From NCBI GenBank assembly GCA_963756025.1, contig CAVWMF010000009.1:124001-188000 (forward strand): a stretch of DNA of 64,000 nt. Reading direction: 5' to 3'. This DNA comes from Bog-473 sp963756025 (GTDB lineage Bacteria > Actinomycetota > Acidimicrobiia > Acidimicrobiales > RAAP-2). Of the stretch, positions 36,287 through 45,967 are shown in pieces (positions within the stretch are counted from its first letter, which is position 1; the number at the start of each line of letters is the position of its first letter). A model generated the notes under the pieces. The model made no database searches. It was not told the origin of the DNA and was given only the letters and a program-made list of their open reading frames with translations. Made by a program: the position numbers and the translations under genes.

Positions 36287-37987
36287 ATGACATCAACAAA
36301 CGACCTCATCATCCGAGGCGGCACGGTGATCGACGGGACGGGAAGCGCGCCCATCGATGTCGATGTGAGGGTCGTCGCCGGTCGTATCGTCGAGGTGGGC
36401 CACGCGCTGTCGCCTGAGGGTGAGAAGGAGCTCGATGCCACCGGATGCATCGTGGCACCCGGTTTCCTCGACATGCATACGCACTTCGACGCGCAGCTGT
36501 TCTGGGATCCGACGTGTGATCCGAACAGCCAGCATGGGGTCACCACGGCATTGGTCGGGAATTGCTCCCTTTCCTTGTTCCCGGTGAACGATGCCCAGCG
36601 CGGCCCGATCGCGGACATGTTCTCGTACGTCGAGGACATCCCGCTGGGCGCACTCACCAACAACGTGCCGTGGACGTGGACGGACTACGCAGGCTATCGG
36701 GATGCCATCGATGCCCAGGGGGCGGGACTGAATGTCGCTGCCCTCATGGGGCATTCTCCGCTCCGGCTCGTTGTCATGGGTGACGAGGCCTGGGAGCGGG
36801 CCGCAAGACCCGACGAGTGCACGGCCATGGCCAACATCCTCGACGAGGCCATGAGGGCTGGCGCCTGGGGACTGTCGACGTCGTTCTTCGATGAGGACCG
36901 CTCCGGACGCCCCGTACCCTCCCGTTTGGCTGATGATGCCGAGTTGGACGTACTCCTGGACGTGATCGCGGCCCACGGCCACGGGTTGGTGGAGTTCGTC
37001 CCCGACCTGACCGGACGCGACCCCGAAGCCGGGACGGACCGGTTGGCTCGCCGATGCGGTATCCGGGGTATTCCCCTGACCTGGACGGGATTCGGTGTCA
37101 TCGAGTCCAATCCGGGCAGTGCCGATCGCTGGCTCAACGTGGCGGCTCGGTACCGTGACGAAGGCTTCGCGTTCTGGCCACAGCTCTCGCCCCGCCCGGT
37201 TGATTTCCGCCTCAACTGGGACAGTTCCATGATGTTCATGCAGTTGCCCGAGGGGTGGCACCGGGTGATCAAGGCTCGGGGTGACGCTGCCAAGCGGAAC
37301 GTTCTCACCGATCCGCAATGGCGCGATGTGGCCCGGGCGGAGTGGGACCGTTGCGAGCGAGGTATGTTTCCGACCCGGCGCCCCGAGGCCGTGAGGATCG
37401 TCGAAGTGACGAACCCCGCTGACGAGCGTTGGCTCGCCCGTTCGCTGGCCGATCTCGTGGCCGAACGCGGTGGCCATCCCTCTGACGTGCTCGCCGATTT
37501 TGTGCTGGCCAATGGATGCCGACCCGGGATTGTGGCGGTCGGCGTCTCGAACTCCAACGTGGATGCCGTGGCTGATGTGCTGGCCGACGACCGGGTCTTG
37601 ATCACCTCATCGGATGCCGGTGCGCACGTGCAGATGCTGTGCGCATCGGGAGATACGACTCTGCTCCTGACCCGTCACGTCCGAGAGCGACATGACTTCA
37701 CTCTCGAAGGGGCGATACATCAGATAACGGGGCGTTTGGCCGATGCGTTCGGAGTCAAGGACCGCGGCGTCATCGAGCCTGGGCGAGCCGGCGACTTTGC
37801 GGTGTTCGCCCTTGACGAGCTGCACTGGGACGAGGACGTCTTCGTGGCGGATCTTCCTGACGGCGCGCTCCGTCTCCGCCGGCCCGAAGGTGGTTTCCGG
37901 GCCACGATCGTGAACGGGGTCGCGGTTCAGCGTGACGGTGAGCTCACCGGCGCATTGCCCGGTCGGGTGCTCGATGCCAATTACTGA
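36287..37987 (+). CDS. N-acyl-D-amino-acid deacylase (amidohydrolase family 3)
   Basis: A 566-residue metal-dependent amidohydrolase. It opens LIIRGGTVIDGTG, has the metal-binding DMHTHFDAQ (His 64 and His 66), and continues into the D-aminoacylase pattern (HGVTTALVGNCS, then ITSSDAGAHVQM with the late metal aspartate). D-aminoacylases release D-amino acids from N-acyl forms; relatives hydrolyse other amides or cyclic imides. The ATG follows a GAGGAAACC site. The neighbouring thioesterase lies on the opposite strand. Confidence 0.82.
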   Translation: MTSTNDLIIRGGTVIDGTGSAPIDVDVRVVAGRIVEVGHALSPEGEKELDATGCIVAPGFLDMHTHFDAQLFWDPTCDPNSQHGVTTALVGNCSLSLFPVNDAQRGPIADMFSYVEDIPLGALTNNVPWTWTDYAGYRDAIDAQGAGLNVAALMGHSPLRLVVMGDEAWERAARPDECTAMANILDEAMRAGAWGLSTSFFDEDRSGRPVPSRLADDAELDVLLDVIAAHGHGLVEFVPDLTGRDPEAGTDRLARRCGIRGIPLTWTGFGVIESNPGSADRWLNVAARYRDEGFAFWPQLSPRPVDFRLNWDSSMMFMQLPEGWHRVIKARGDAAKRNVLTDPQWRDVARAEWDRCERGMFPTRRPEAVRIVEVTNPADERWLARSLADLVAERGGHPSDVLADFVLANGCRPGIVAVGVSNSNVDAVADVLADDRVLITSSDAGAHVQMLCASGDTTLLLTRHVRERHDFTLEGAIHQITGRLADAFGVKDRGVIEPGRAGDFAVFALDELHWDEDVFVADLPDGALRLRRPEGGFRATIVNGVAVQRDGELTGALPGRVLDANY

Positions 37988-38032
37988 CCCACACCTGACC
38001 ACTGCCTTCTCTCTGGGGCTCGGGGCAACCCC

Positions 38033-39304
38033 TTACATGGTTCCAGCCGCCTTCAGCTGGGCCAGCTCTTCGGGACCGAGGCCGACGAGGTCGCACCACA
38101 CCTCCTGATTGTGCTGGCCGAGCGCCGGCGCAGGCGCCGGCGCCACAGGCGGCCGACCGTCGATGCGTGGGTAGGGCGCCTGCTGCAGCACGGGTCCGGC
38201 GATCGGGTCGTCGACGGTGACCAGGTCGCCGCGGGCCGCCATGTGGGCGTCCGCCAGAATGTCCGCCGCGTCGTAGATCGTTCCCACCGGCACGCCGTGT
38301 TCGATGCAGCGGGCTTCGACCTCCTCGGCCGAGAGGGACGCGGCCCACTTCGCCACGACGTCGTTGATCTCGTCGGATCCCTCGGCCCGCTTGGCCAGCG
38401 TCGACCACCGAGGATCGTCGAGGAGATCGGGGCGCTCCATGGCGGCGCAGAGCCTCGAGAAGTTGGCGTCGGAGCCCGCCACCACGCAGACGTAGCGCCC
38501 GTCTGCCGTCAGGTAGTTGTCCAGAGGCGCCGAATTGGGGAGGCGGTTCCCCTCTCGCTGACGGGTGAGTCCGATGCGATCCTGTGCGGCGATCGTCCAC
38601 TCGAGGATGCGCAGGATGGAGCCGTACAGAGGGGCGTCGACGACGCCGCCGCGCCCGGTACCCCCGTCGGCCCGGTCCCGGCGGTAGAGCAAGGACGTCA
38701 CCGCCTCCGCGGCGAAGACGCCGGTGAGGTAGTCCGACGTGGTGACCCCGGGTCGGACCGGCGGCCGGTCGGGATACCCGGTGAGGTTGAGCAGGCCACC
38801 GTAGGCGATGCCCATGCGGTCCAGTCCCGGCCGGCGCCGCGTTGGGGCCGTCCTGCCCGAACACACTGATGCGGGCCCAGACGAGTCGCGGGTCGCAGTC
38901 GTCCGGACCGATGTGCCAGGCCTCCATGGTTCCGGGCCGGAAGTTCTCGCACACCACGTCGGCATGGGCCGCCAAGCGCCGGAAGAGAGCCTGACCCTCG
39001 GGGCGGCGCAGGTTGAGCGTCACGCCTTTGCGGCCGCGTCCTTCGACCGCCCACCACAGGGAGTAGCCGCCGGGCTCGCCCTCAGCTTCGGCGGACGCCG
39101 CGGCGACGGCGTCGTCCGCCGAGCTCGATGCCATCGGTGACGAACGGGCCGATGGTGCGCATGAAGTCGCCGCCACGCGGATCCTCCACCTTGATGATCT
39201 CGGCCCCCATTTCGCCGAGGAGGCCGGCGCAGAACGGAGCGCCGATCCGCGTGCCGACATCGATCACCCGCAGGCCCGCCAAGCGGCAATGGCTCCTCAG
39301 CCAT
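38033..39304 (-). CDS. CaiB/BaiF CoA-transferase, frame-broken
   Basis: A family III CoA-transferase of about 422 residues when three single extra bases (near 39282, 39120 and 38829) are removed. ATG 39304 overlaps the enoyl-CoA hydratase stop. The first frame gives MAEEPLP; the next gives LAGLRVIDVGTRIGAPF; a third gives ADDAVAAASA to FGQDGPNAAPAG; the fourth holds the rest, including the catalytic-type Asp in VTTSDYLTGVFAAEAV and the closing ALGQHNQEVWCDLVGLG. The sense is unbroken otherwise. It is the last gene of the leftward acyl-CoA operon, so it probably activates or releases the acid handled by it. Confidence 0.7.
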
Positions 39305-40106
39305 CGCGGTGCTCCGCGAACACGTCCTTCATGGAGGTCTTCGCCTTGCGCGCGTCGAGCGCATCGAGCGCGGTCTTCGTGTTGTGCATCCAGTGGTGGG
39401 CCATGAAGTGGTATTTCCATGACTCCTCCTTGCCCATGAGCGTCGCCGTGTTGTTGATGGTGTCCTTGGTCACCTGCAACGTCGTCGCGGGCACGAGTGC
39501 CACCCGTTCGGCCAGTTCCCGGGTGCGCTCGGCCAGCTCGGCCGTCGGGACGACCCGATTGACCAGGCCGAGTCGCCAGGCTTCCTGGGCGTCGATCTTC
39601 TCGCCCGTCCACAAGAACTCCTTGGCCTTGCGGATGCCCAGTTCCCATGGCTCGACGAGGAGCTCGACACCGGCTCCCGTCATGCGCAGGACCGGGTTGG
39701 AGAAGACGGCGTCCTCGGCGGCGACGATGAGGTCGCACATGCAGGCCAGCATGAGCCCGGCGGCGACCGCAGACCCCTGCACCCGGGCGATGGTCGGCTT
39801 GCGAAACGAGTAGATGCGCTTGCAGCGCTCGTAGTACATCACCTGTTCGTGGCGGAACTTGCCTTCGGGCGTCTCGCGGATCTGGGTCCAGGGATCCGGC
39901 TCACCTCCGACGAGAGCCTTGAGGTCGTGCCCGGCCGAGAAGTGCTTGCCGGAGCCGGCCAGGATCACCACCCGCACCTCGTCATCGTCGTCGGCCACGT
40001 CGAAGTAGTGGTCGATGCCATCGATGAGGGCTGTGCTCTGCGCGTTCGCCGCGTCCGGCCGGTTCATGGTGATGGTGGCCACATGGCCCACCACCTCATA
40101 GAGCAC
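39297..40106 (-). CDS. Enoyl-CoA hydratase/isomerase
   Basis: A 269-residue crotonase-fold enzyme that hydrates or isomerises enoyl-CoA. The oxyanion-hole strands are SAGHDLKAL (about 58-66) and GSAVAAGLMLA (about 110-120), and a possible catalytic glutamate lies in GVELLVEPWELG. The usable start is odd: an ATG at 40120 overlaps the upstream stop (ATGA) but is one frame off, and adding one G near 40105 would join it (MNDD...). The stop region overlaps the ATG of the CoA-transferase. Middle gene of a leftward acyl-CoA operon. Confidence 0.8.
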   Translation of the reverse strand: MLYEVVGHVATITMNRPDAANAQSTALIDGIDHYFDVADDDDEVRVVILAGSGKHFSAGHDLKALVGGEPDPWTQIRETPEGKFRHEQVMYYERCKRIYSFRKPTIARVQGSAVAAGLMLACMCDLIVAAEDAVFSNPVLRMTGAGVELLVEPWELGIRKAKEFLWTGEKIDAQEAWRLGLVNRVVPTAELAERTRELAERVALVPATTLQVTKDTINNTATLMGKEESWKYHFMAHHWMHNTKTALDALDARKAKTSMKDVFAEHRDG

Positions 40107-40116
40107 GTGTCGTCGT

Positions 40117-41354
40117 TCATGACTTCTCTTCTCCTCCTCCTCGGTCGTCGTGTGCCAGGCCCCTGGCTAGCGCCGGGCCGGCCGCGGGCAGCCCCAGGAC
40201 ACGCTCGCCGATCACATTGCGCTGGATCTCGTTGGTGCCCGCCCAGATCGACGACGCCTGGTAATACAGCCAGGAGCGTTGCCAGCGGCCATCGCCGGGG
40301 TTGTCCTCGGCGCCCTTCCACAACGGCGCGGCGTCACCCATGACGGCCATTGCGGTCTCGTGGAAGCGCTTGGACATCTCGCTCCAGTACAACTTGAGGG
40401 CGCTTCCTTCGGGACCGGGCTCCAGGCCCTGGGACAGGCGGCTCACGCTCCGGAGGTTGTGCAGCTGGAACAGCCGTATCTCCACATACGCCTGGGCCAG
40501 GGCGCCGCGGAGCCGTTGGTCGTCGAAAGACCCGTTCTGCTCGGCCAGACGGAGCAGCTCCTCGAGTAGCTGCATGTGGATGACGAGCTGGCGCGGATTG
40601 GTTCCCCTCTCGTGCGACAGCGTCGAATTGGCGACGCGCCATCCTTCGTGCTCGGGACCGATCAGCTGGTCCTCGGGGACGAAGACGTCGGTGAGGAAGA
40701 CCTCGTTGAACTCCGCCTCTCCCGTGAGCTGCACCAGTGGCCGTACTTCGACCCCGGGGTGGTGCATGTCGATCACCAGGTACGAGATCCCCTTGTGCTT
40801 GGCGGCGCCAGGGTCACTGCGGGCCAGGCACACGCCCCAGTCGGCGAATTGGGCATAGGAGGTCCAGACTTTCTGCCCGTTCACCAACCAACCGCCCTCG
40901 ACCCGATCGGCCCTGGTCTTCAAGCGAGGCGAGGTCGCTCCCGGCTCCCGGCTCGCTGAAGAGTTGGCACCAGAGATCCTCGGCGGTGCGTATGCCGCGA
41001 CAGCCACCGGCCCTGCTGTTCTTCGGTGCCGCACGCCAGCAGGGTGGGCGCGGCGAGGTTGAGCCCGATCCGCCCCACCATCTCGGGGGCCCGGGCCCGG
41101 GCCAGCTCCTCCTGCACGATGAAGTGCTCGGCCGGACCGGCCCCCCGGCCACCGTAGGACTCGGGCCATGCCACCCCCACCCAACCGCCGCCGGCCAGCG
41201 ACGCCTGCCAGGTGCGCAGGAACGCGACCTCCTCGCCGAGGTCCTCGAAGCGCGGCGGAAGGCCCTTGCCGTACTCCCACGGCAAGTTCTCCACGAGCCA
41301 GGCGCGCACTTCCTGCCTGAATGCTTCCTGTTCGGGTGTGGGGGTGAGGTCCAC
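40117..41354 (-). CDS. Acyl-CoA dehydrogenase, frame-broken
   Basis: An acyl-CoA dehydrogenase of about 411 residues once two extra bases (near 41000 and 40922) are removed. The first frame gives LTPTPEQEAFRQEVRAWL and YGGRGAGPAEHFIVQEEL, the second DLWCQLFSEPGAGSDLAS, the third a long stretch with WLVNGQKVWTSYAQFADW and ending near SSIWAGTNEIQRNVIGERVLG. These cover the flavin and CoA sites and the usual C-terminal motif. The start is GTG 41354, since conserved sequence opens there; ATG 41375 is an alternative. First gene of a leftward operon with the hydratase and CoA-transferase. Confidence 0.7.
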
Positions 41355-41386
41355 GATTTCAGCTTCGCACACCATGTCGCCCTACC

Positions 41387-42478
41387 ATGACGTCAATGGA
41401 CTTCGAACTGTCGCCCGACCAGGTTGCCCTCCAAGAAGCCGCACGTGACCTCCTCGATGACCGCGCCGGGCATGACCAGGTGCGGGCGCATCTCGCCTCG
41501 GGTCGTCCCTACGACGAGAGCCTGTGGAAGGCGCTCTCCGAGCAGGGCTGGCTGGGGATTGCGCTGGCCGAGGCCGATGGCGGAGTCGGCCTGGGCTGGG
41601 TGGAGGCGGCGATCCTGCTCGAACAGGTCGGTCGCCACACGGCGCCCGTCCCGTTTCTGCCCAGCTTGCTGGCGCTGACCGTTCTCGCCGCCGCCGAGCA
41701 GCCCTCGCCCGAGTGGGTGGCCGCGCTGGCCTCCGGCGAGCGCATCGGGTGCGTGGCCTGGAGCAAGCACGCCGATGCGGTGGTGGCCGAGCGGGTGGGC
41801 GACGAGTTGACCGTGTCGGGCCGCATCGGGCCGGTCGAAGGAGCCGCCGTGGCGGACATCGCCGTCGTCGTCACGTCGGCCGGTGTCCTGGCCGTCGAGT
41901 TGGAAGCGGTCGGGCGCCCGGCGGCCGAGCCGGCGATGGATGGCACCCGGGTGCTCTCGTGGCTGCATTTCGACAGGACACCCGCCACGTACCTCGGGGG
42001 CGCGGACCTGGCGAACGAGGTCGTTGACCGAGGTGCCATCGGCGCCGCCGCCGAAATGCTGGGTGGCTGTGATCGGGTTCTCGAGATGGCTGTGCAGTAC
42101 GCCAAGGACCGCGTCCAGTTCGATCAGCCGATCGGCAGCTTCCAGGCGATCAAGCACCGGTGTGCCGACATCGTGGTCGACGTCGAGGGCATGCGTTCGG
42201 CCACCTGGTACGCGGCCTGGGCCATTTCGGCCGGAGATCCCGACGCGTCGGCTGCCGCGTCCACCACGAAGGTGTGGAGCTCGGATGCCGCCAAGCGGGT
42301 GATGGCGTCGGGGCTGCAGGTGCACGGGGGCATCGGCTTCACCTGGGAGCACGACCTCCACCTCTATATGAAGCGTTCGCAGTTCGATCGGCTCAACTTC
42401 GGCGACGCCGGCTTCCACCGCGAGCGATTGGCGGGGCTCCTGCGGGCCCGTCTTGTGAGCGGCAGCAGCGTCTTTTGA
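41387..42478 (+). CDS. Acyl-CoA dehydrogenase
   Basis: A 363-residue acyl-CoA dehydrogenase-like protein (ATG 41387, or 41396 as an alternative: DFELSPDQVALQEAAR). It has the FAD-fold pattern: N-terminal helices, a middle beta domain and the C-terminal helical region with AVQYAKDRVQFDQPIGSFQAIKH and VHGGIGFTWEHDLHLYMKRS. The catalytic glutamate cannot be placed with certainty. The two acyl-CoA dehydrogenases, only 12 to 32 bases apart and pointing away from each other, may form a heteromeric enzyme, as in steroid and terpenoid degradation. Confidence 0.82.
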   Translation: MTSMDFELSPDQVALQEAARDLLDDRAGHDQVRAHLASGRPYDESLWKALSEQGWLGIALAEADGGVGLGWVEAAILLEQVGRHTAPVPFLPSLLALTVLAAAEQPSPEWVAALASGERIGCVAWSKHADAVVAERVGDELTVSGRIGPVEGAAVADIAVVVTSAGVLAVELEAVGRPAAEPAMDGTRVLSWLHFDRTPATYLGGADLANEVVDRGAIGAAAEMLGGCDRVLEMAVQYAKDRVQFDQPIGSFQAIKHRCADIVVDVEGMRSATWYAAWAISAGDPDASAAASTTKVWSSDAAKRVMASGLQVHGGIGFTWEHDLHLYMKRSQFDRLNFGDAGFHRERLAGLLRARLVSGSSVF

Positions 42479-42530
42479 CGCGTGCCTCCAACGGAGGCGT
42501 ACGTAGGATGACGGGCTGATCGAGACGGGG

Positions 42531-44028
42531 GTGCAGCCAATGATGCCGGGAAGAGCCATGGGCCGCGTGCTCGACGACGTGGTCGCGGTGGACCCCGATC
42601 GCACCGCCCTCATTATCGGAGGCGCGGCCACGAGCTACGCCGCGCTCGAAGAGGCGATCGTCGACACCGCCGGCGGATTGGCCACCGCCGGCGTCGAGCG
42701 GGGGTGGCGCATCCCGCTGGTCGATGACGCCAGCGTGCTCGCGGTGGCCACGCTCATCGGCGCCACGCGGGTGGGGGCGTCGACGGCGCTGATGAACCCG
42801 CGTTTGACGGGCGGGGAGGTAGCGGTCCTCATGCAGGCGGCCGCCACGGCGTCGGCGGGTGTCGTCGGTGCCGGCTATTCGGCGGTCGCGGCAGAGGCGG
42901 GGATCGACCCGATCCTGGGGGCGGCTGAGCTCCTGAGCGGACGCCCTGGCGCGCCGTTGGCCCCGACCGAACCCGAACCTGGCGACGATGCGGTGGTGCT
43001 GTTCACCAGTGGGACCACCGGTACACCGAAGGCGGTGCCGCTCACCCACGGCGTGCTGGCGCCGCGGATCACGGCGTTCGCACCAGAGGTGGAGGCGGTC
43101 CCCGCTGTTTCGATCATGTCGGTTCCCCTCGTGCACATCGGCGGGATGCTGGGCCTGTTGGTGGCGCTGGCGAAAGGATCGACCACGGTGGTCCTGACGC
43201 GCTTCGATGCCGGTGAATGGCTGGGCCTCGGTGGAGCGCCACGGCGTCACCACGGCCTTCTTGGTGCCGACGATGTTGTACCGGATTCTGGAGCATCCCG
43301 ATTTCGCGTCGACTGATCTCAGCTCGCTGGTGAGCCTCTCCTACGGGGCCGCCCCGGCGACGCCCGAGCTGATCCGGCGGACCATGGATGCGCTCCCCGG
43401 CGTGGGTCTGATGAATACGTTCGGCCAGACCGAGACCATGGGCTCCATCACTGCGCTCGGTCCGGGCGATCACCCGCCGGAGCGCCTGGCCTCGGTGGGC
43501 AAGCCGCTGCCCGGCGTCGTGGTCCGGATCGTCCACCCCACCACCGGTCAAGACGTGGAGACGGGGACGGTGGGGGAGCTCTGGGTACGTAGCGACGTGG
43601 CGGTCGTGCCGTCTTCGCCCTCCGACGACGGCACGACGCCGGCAGGCTGGTTCCGCACTGGCGACATGGTCTCGGCCGACGGGGAGGGCTACCTCTTCCC
43701 GGCGGGGCGCATGTCCGACACCATCAACCGGGGCGGGGAGAAGTTCGCACCCTCAGAGGTGGAGGAGGTGGTGCGGGCCCATCCCGCGGTGCGTGACGTG
43801 GCCGCCGTCGGGGTCACTGATCCCGAAATGGGTCACCGGGTCGGCGTGGCGGTCGTTGTCAGCGAGCCTGTCGACATCGAGGCGCTGCGTGCGTTCTCCA
43901 AAGGGCTCATTGCCAATTTCAAGCAGCCGGAGCTGCTCCTCATCGTGGACGAGCTCCCCCTCACCGACTTCGGGAAGATCGACCGTAAGGACCTGCGCGC
44001 CCGCTTTGCGGCCGAGGCCTCGTCGTAG
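42531..44028 (+). CDS. Acyl-CoA synthetase (AMP-forming), frame-broken
   Basis: An adenylate-forming ligase of about 498 residues if one extra G near 43223 is removed. The first frame carries the N-terminal half to RFDAGEWL with the phosphate-binding loop LFTSGTTGTPKAV; the next frame carries SVERHGVTTAF, the aromatic motif NTFGQTETMGS, GWFRTGDMV and the C-terminal domain ending LTDFGKIDRKDLRARF, with the conserved A10 lysine. It activates a carboxylic acid to an acyl-CoA. It follows the acyl-CoA dehydrogenase and probably supplies its substrate. Confidence 0.75.
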
Positions 44029-44280
44029 GGACCGGGCCGCTCCGCTCGCTCCTGACATGCTAGACTTGTATTCTTCATACTGATAAACCTTAAAGAGTCT
44101 TGCCGAGGCGAGATGGGAGGCGGGGGACAGTGCCCACCGGTGTCGAGCCGGTGTGGGGCTCACGAAGATCAGGGGCGGAATCTGCGTTGTGGCTGCATTG
44201 TTCGCGATCAGTCGGCGGACGAGGGGGCGGCGGGACGGGGCCTTCGGCGATGCCGACCCACAACGAGAAAAGGGGTGCTC

Positions 44281-45510
44281 GTGAACCGGTTCGTGAAGCT
44301 GTTCACCGGGGTGGCGTCGGGCGTGATGCTCGTCGGAACCATCGTTGTCGGAGGAGTGGGCGGGACCGGAGCCGCATCGGCCAGCGGTTCTCTGGCGCCC
44401 ATCAAGGTGGGAGAGGTGTGCAGCTGCACGGGGCCACTGGCCTCCAGCATCATCGTTGGTCCGCCGGCGTACGCCGCCTGGGCCAGCTACACGAACGCCC
44501 ACGGCGGCATCGATGGGCACAAGGTCCAGGTCATCGAGGTCGATGACACCTACAACCCGACGACATCGCTGACCGAGGTAAAGAAGCTCATCGCCGAGGA
44601 CCACGTGGTGGCCATCGTCGACTCCTCCGACGTCGATGCGGCGTGGAGCAAGTACGTCGACACGACGGGCGTGCCTGTGGTGGGAGGCGGGTCCTCCGGC
44701 ATCCTCGAGACATCCGACCCGAACTGGTTCGCCGTCGGTCAGACCCTCGACGATTACTTCATCAACTTCATCGACGCCGCCAAGAAGGTGGGCGCCGGCA
44801 CGATGGGCGAGTTCTACTGCGCCGAGGCCGCAACCTGCCAGGAGGGCGTCGCACCGTTCGAAGCCACAGCCAAGAAGGTGAACGAGAAGGTCGGGTATGT
44901 CACGCAGGTGTCGTTCTCCGCGCCCAACTACGACGCCCAGTGCCTGTCCGCCAAGCAGGCGGGTGTCCAGGCGCTGACCGTGGCCGATGCCGTGTCGGTG
45001 GTCGAGGCAGTTGCCGATGACTGCCAGAAGCAGGGTTACACACCGTGGCAGATCGCGCTCGACGGCGCCGTGGCGGAATCGTTCCAGACCGCCCCGGGAC
45101 TTTCGGACCACTTCATCGGCTCGGAGCCGGACCTTCCGTTCTTCTCGAACAACACGCCCGGAGCCAAGCAGATGAACGCCATCCTGAAGAAGTACGCCGA
45201 CAAGACGACTCTGGCGTCGCCGAACTACAACGAGCAGGCCACGCAGATGTACCTCTCGGGCCCGTTGCTGGCAACGGCGGTCGAGAAGAGTGGCCACGGC
45301 AGCGACAAGACGATCACCTCGGCGGACATCAAAGAGGGCCTCTACTCGTTCCACAACGAGACCCTGGACGGTATGGCTCCTCCCCTGAACTACAAGAAGG
45401 GCCAGCCCAACCCGATCGACTGCTGGTACTGGATCCGCATCCAGAACGGCAAGTTCACGACGCCGTACGGGGTGAAGCCGACATGCGTGAAGCCGCCTAA
45501 GATCTCCTGA
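44281..45510 (+). CDS. Branched-chain-amino-acid-type ABC solute-binding protein
   Basis: A secreted type I periplasmic-binding protein of 409 residues. GTG 44281 follows AAAGGGG; the signal peptide (MNRFVKLFTGVASGVMLVGT...) ends near the ASASG segment. The fold is visible: PIKVGEVCSCTGPLA at the first strand, VQVIEVDDTYNPTTS, then EVKKLIAEDHVVAIVDSS and a C-terminal region with a pair of conserved cysteines (CWYW, CVKP). The 252 bases upstream hold the promoter region. It is probably the binding partner for an importer; the nearest permease-ATPase set is at 28.7-32.4 kb. Ligand unknown. Confidence 0.82.
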   Translation: MNRFVKLFTGVASGVMLVGTIVVGGVGGTGAASASGSLAPIKVGEVCSCTGPLASSIIVGPPAYAAWASYTNAHGGIDGHKVQVIEVDDTYNPTTSLTEVKKLIAEDHVVAIVDSSDVDAAWSKYVDTTGVPVVGGGSSGILETSDPNWFAVGQTLDDYFINFIDAAKKVGAGTMGEFYCAEAATCQEGVAPFEATAKKVNEKVGYVTQVSFSAPNYDAQCLSAKQAGVQALTVADAVSVVEAVADDCQKQGYTPWQIALDGAVAESFQTAPGLSDHFIGSEPDLPFFSNNTPGAKQMNAILKKYADKTTLASPNYNEQATQMYLSGPLLATAVEKSGHGSDKTITSADIKEGLYSFHNETLDGMAPPLNYKKGQPNPIDCWYWIRIQNGKFTTPYGVKPTCVKPPKIS

Positions 45511-45526
45511 CAAGGAGGGGGTAGCC

Positions 45527-45967
45527 ATGCTGAGGCCCGAGGCGCAACTCATCTCCGTGGACGATCATGTGGTCGAGCCTCCACATACCTTCCACGACCA
45601 CATCGATCCCAAGTTCCGGGACGCCGCACCACGGGTACTGGCGCGTGGTCCCGGCATCGAGGGGTGGGAATGGGAAGGGCGTTTCTACCCGATTGCCGTC
45701 GAGGGCAATGCGAGGACCCGGCGATTCCGCGAGGGCGAGGCTGGCCATGGGGAAGATCTCTTCGCACGGTGCTTCGATCGGAACGCCATTGCCAACCGCC
45801 ACCTCATAGGGCTGGACAAGCTCATGTGGGAGGCCGACTTTCCGCACAACGACTCCAACTTCCCCGACAGCAGGAAGGTGCTGGAGGAGGCCCTGGCCGA
45901 TGTCCCAGACGTCGAGGCCCACCAAATCGCCGAGCTGAATGCCCGGAACTTCTACGACTTCCACTAG
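45527..45967 (+). CDS. Shortened amidohydrolase family 2 protein, central part missing
   Basis: A 146-residue protein behind a strong AAGGAGGGGG site. It joins the beginning of an amidohydrolase_2 protein (AQLISVDDHVVEPPHTF, residues 6-22, with the metal-type DDH) directly to its end (GLDKLMWEADFPHNDSN, about 94-110, and the closing helix EAHQIAELNARNFYDF). About 220 residues, holding the core barrel and the second metal histidine, are missing; the join lies near base 45785 between FARCFDRN and AIANRHLIG. Compare the full-length relative at 252-1409. It overlaps the next gene by 29 bases. Either a deletion derivative or a real small protein. Confidence 0.65.
   Translation: MLRPEAQLISVDDHVVEPPHTFHDHIDPKFRDAAPRVLARGPGIEGWEWEGRFYPIAVEGNARTRRFREGEAGHGEDLFARCFDRNAIANRHLIGLDKLMWEADFPHNDSNFPDSRKVLEEALADVPDVEAHQIAELNARNFYDFH

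Noticed and set aside
44076..44083. CATACTGA before the solute-binding gene at 44281, matching the left half of the PadR operator.
   Set aside because: The right half is absent (followed by TAAACC), so it is not a palindrome; an eight-base match is expected by chance at this frequency.
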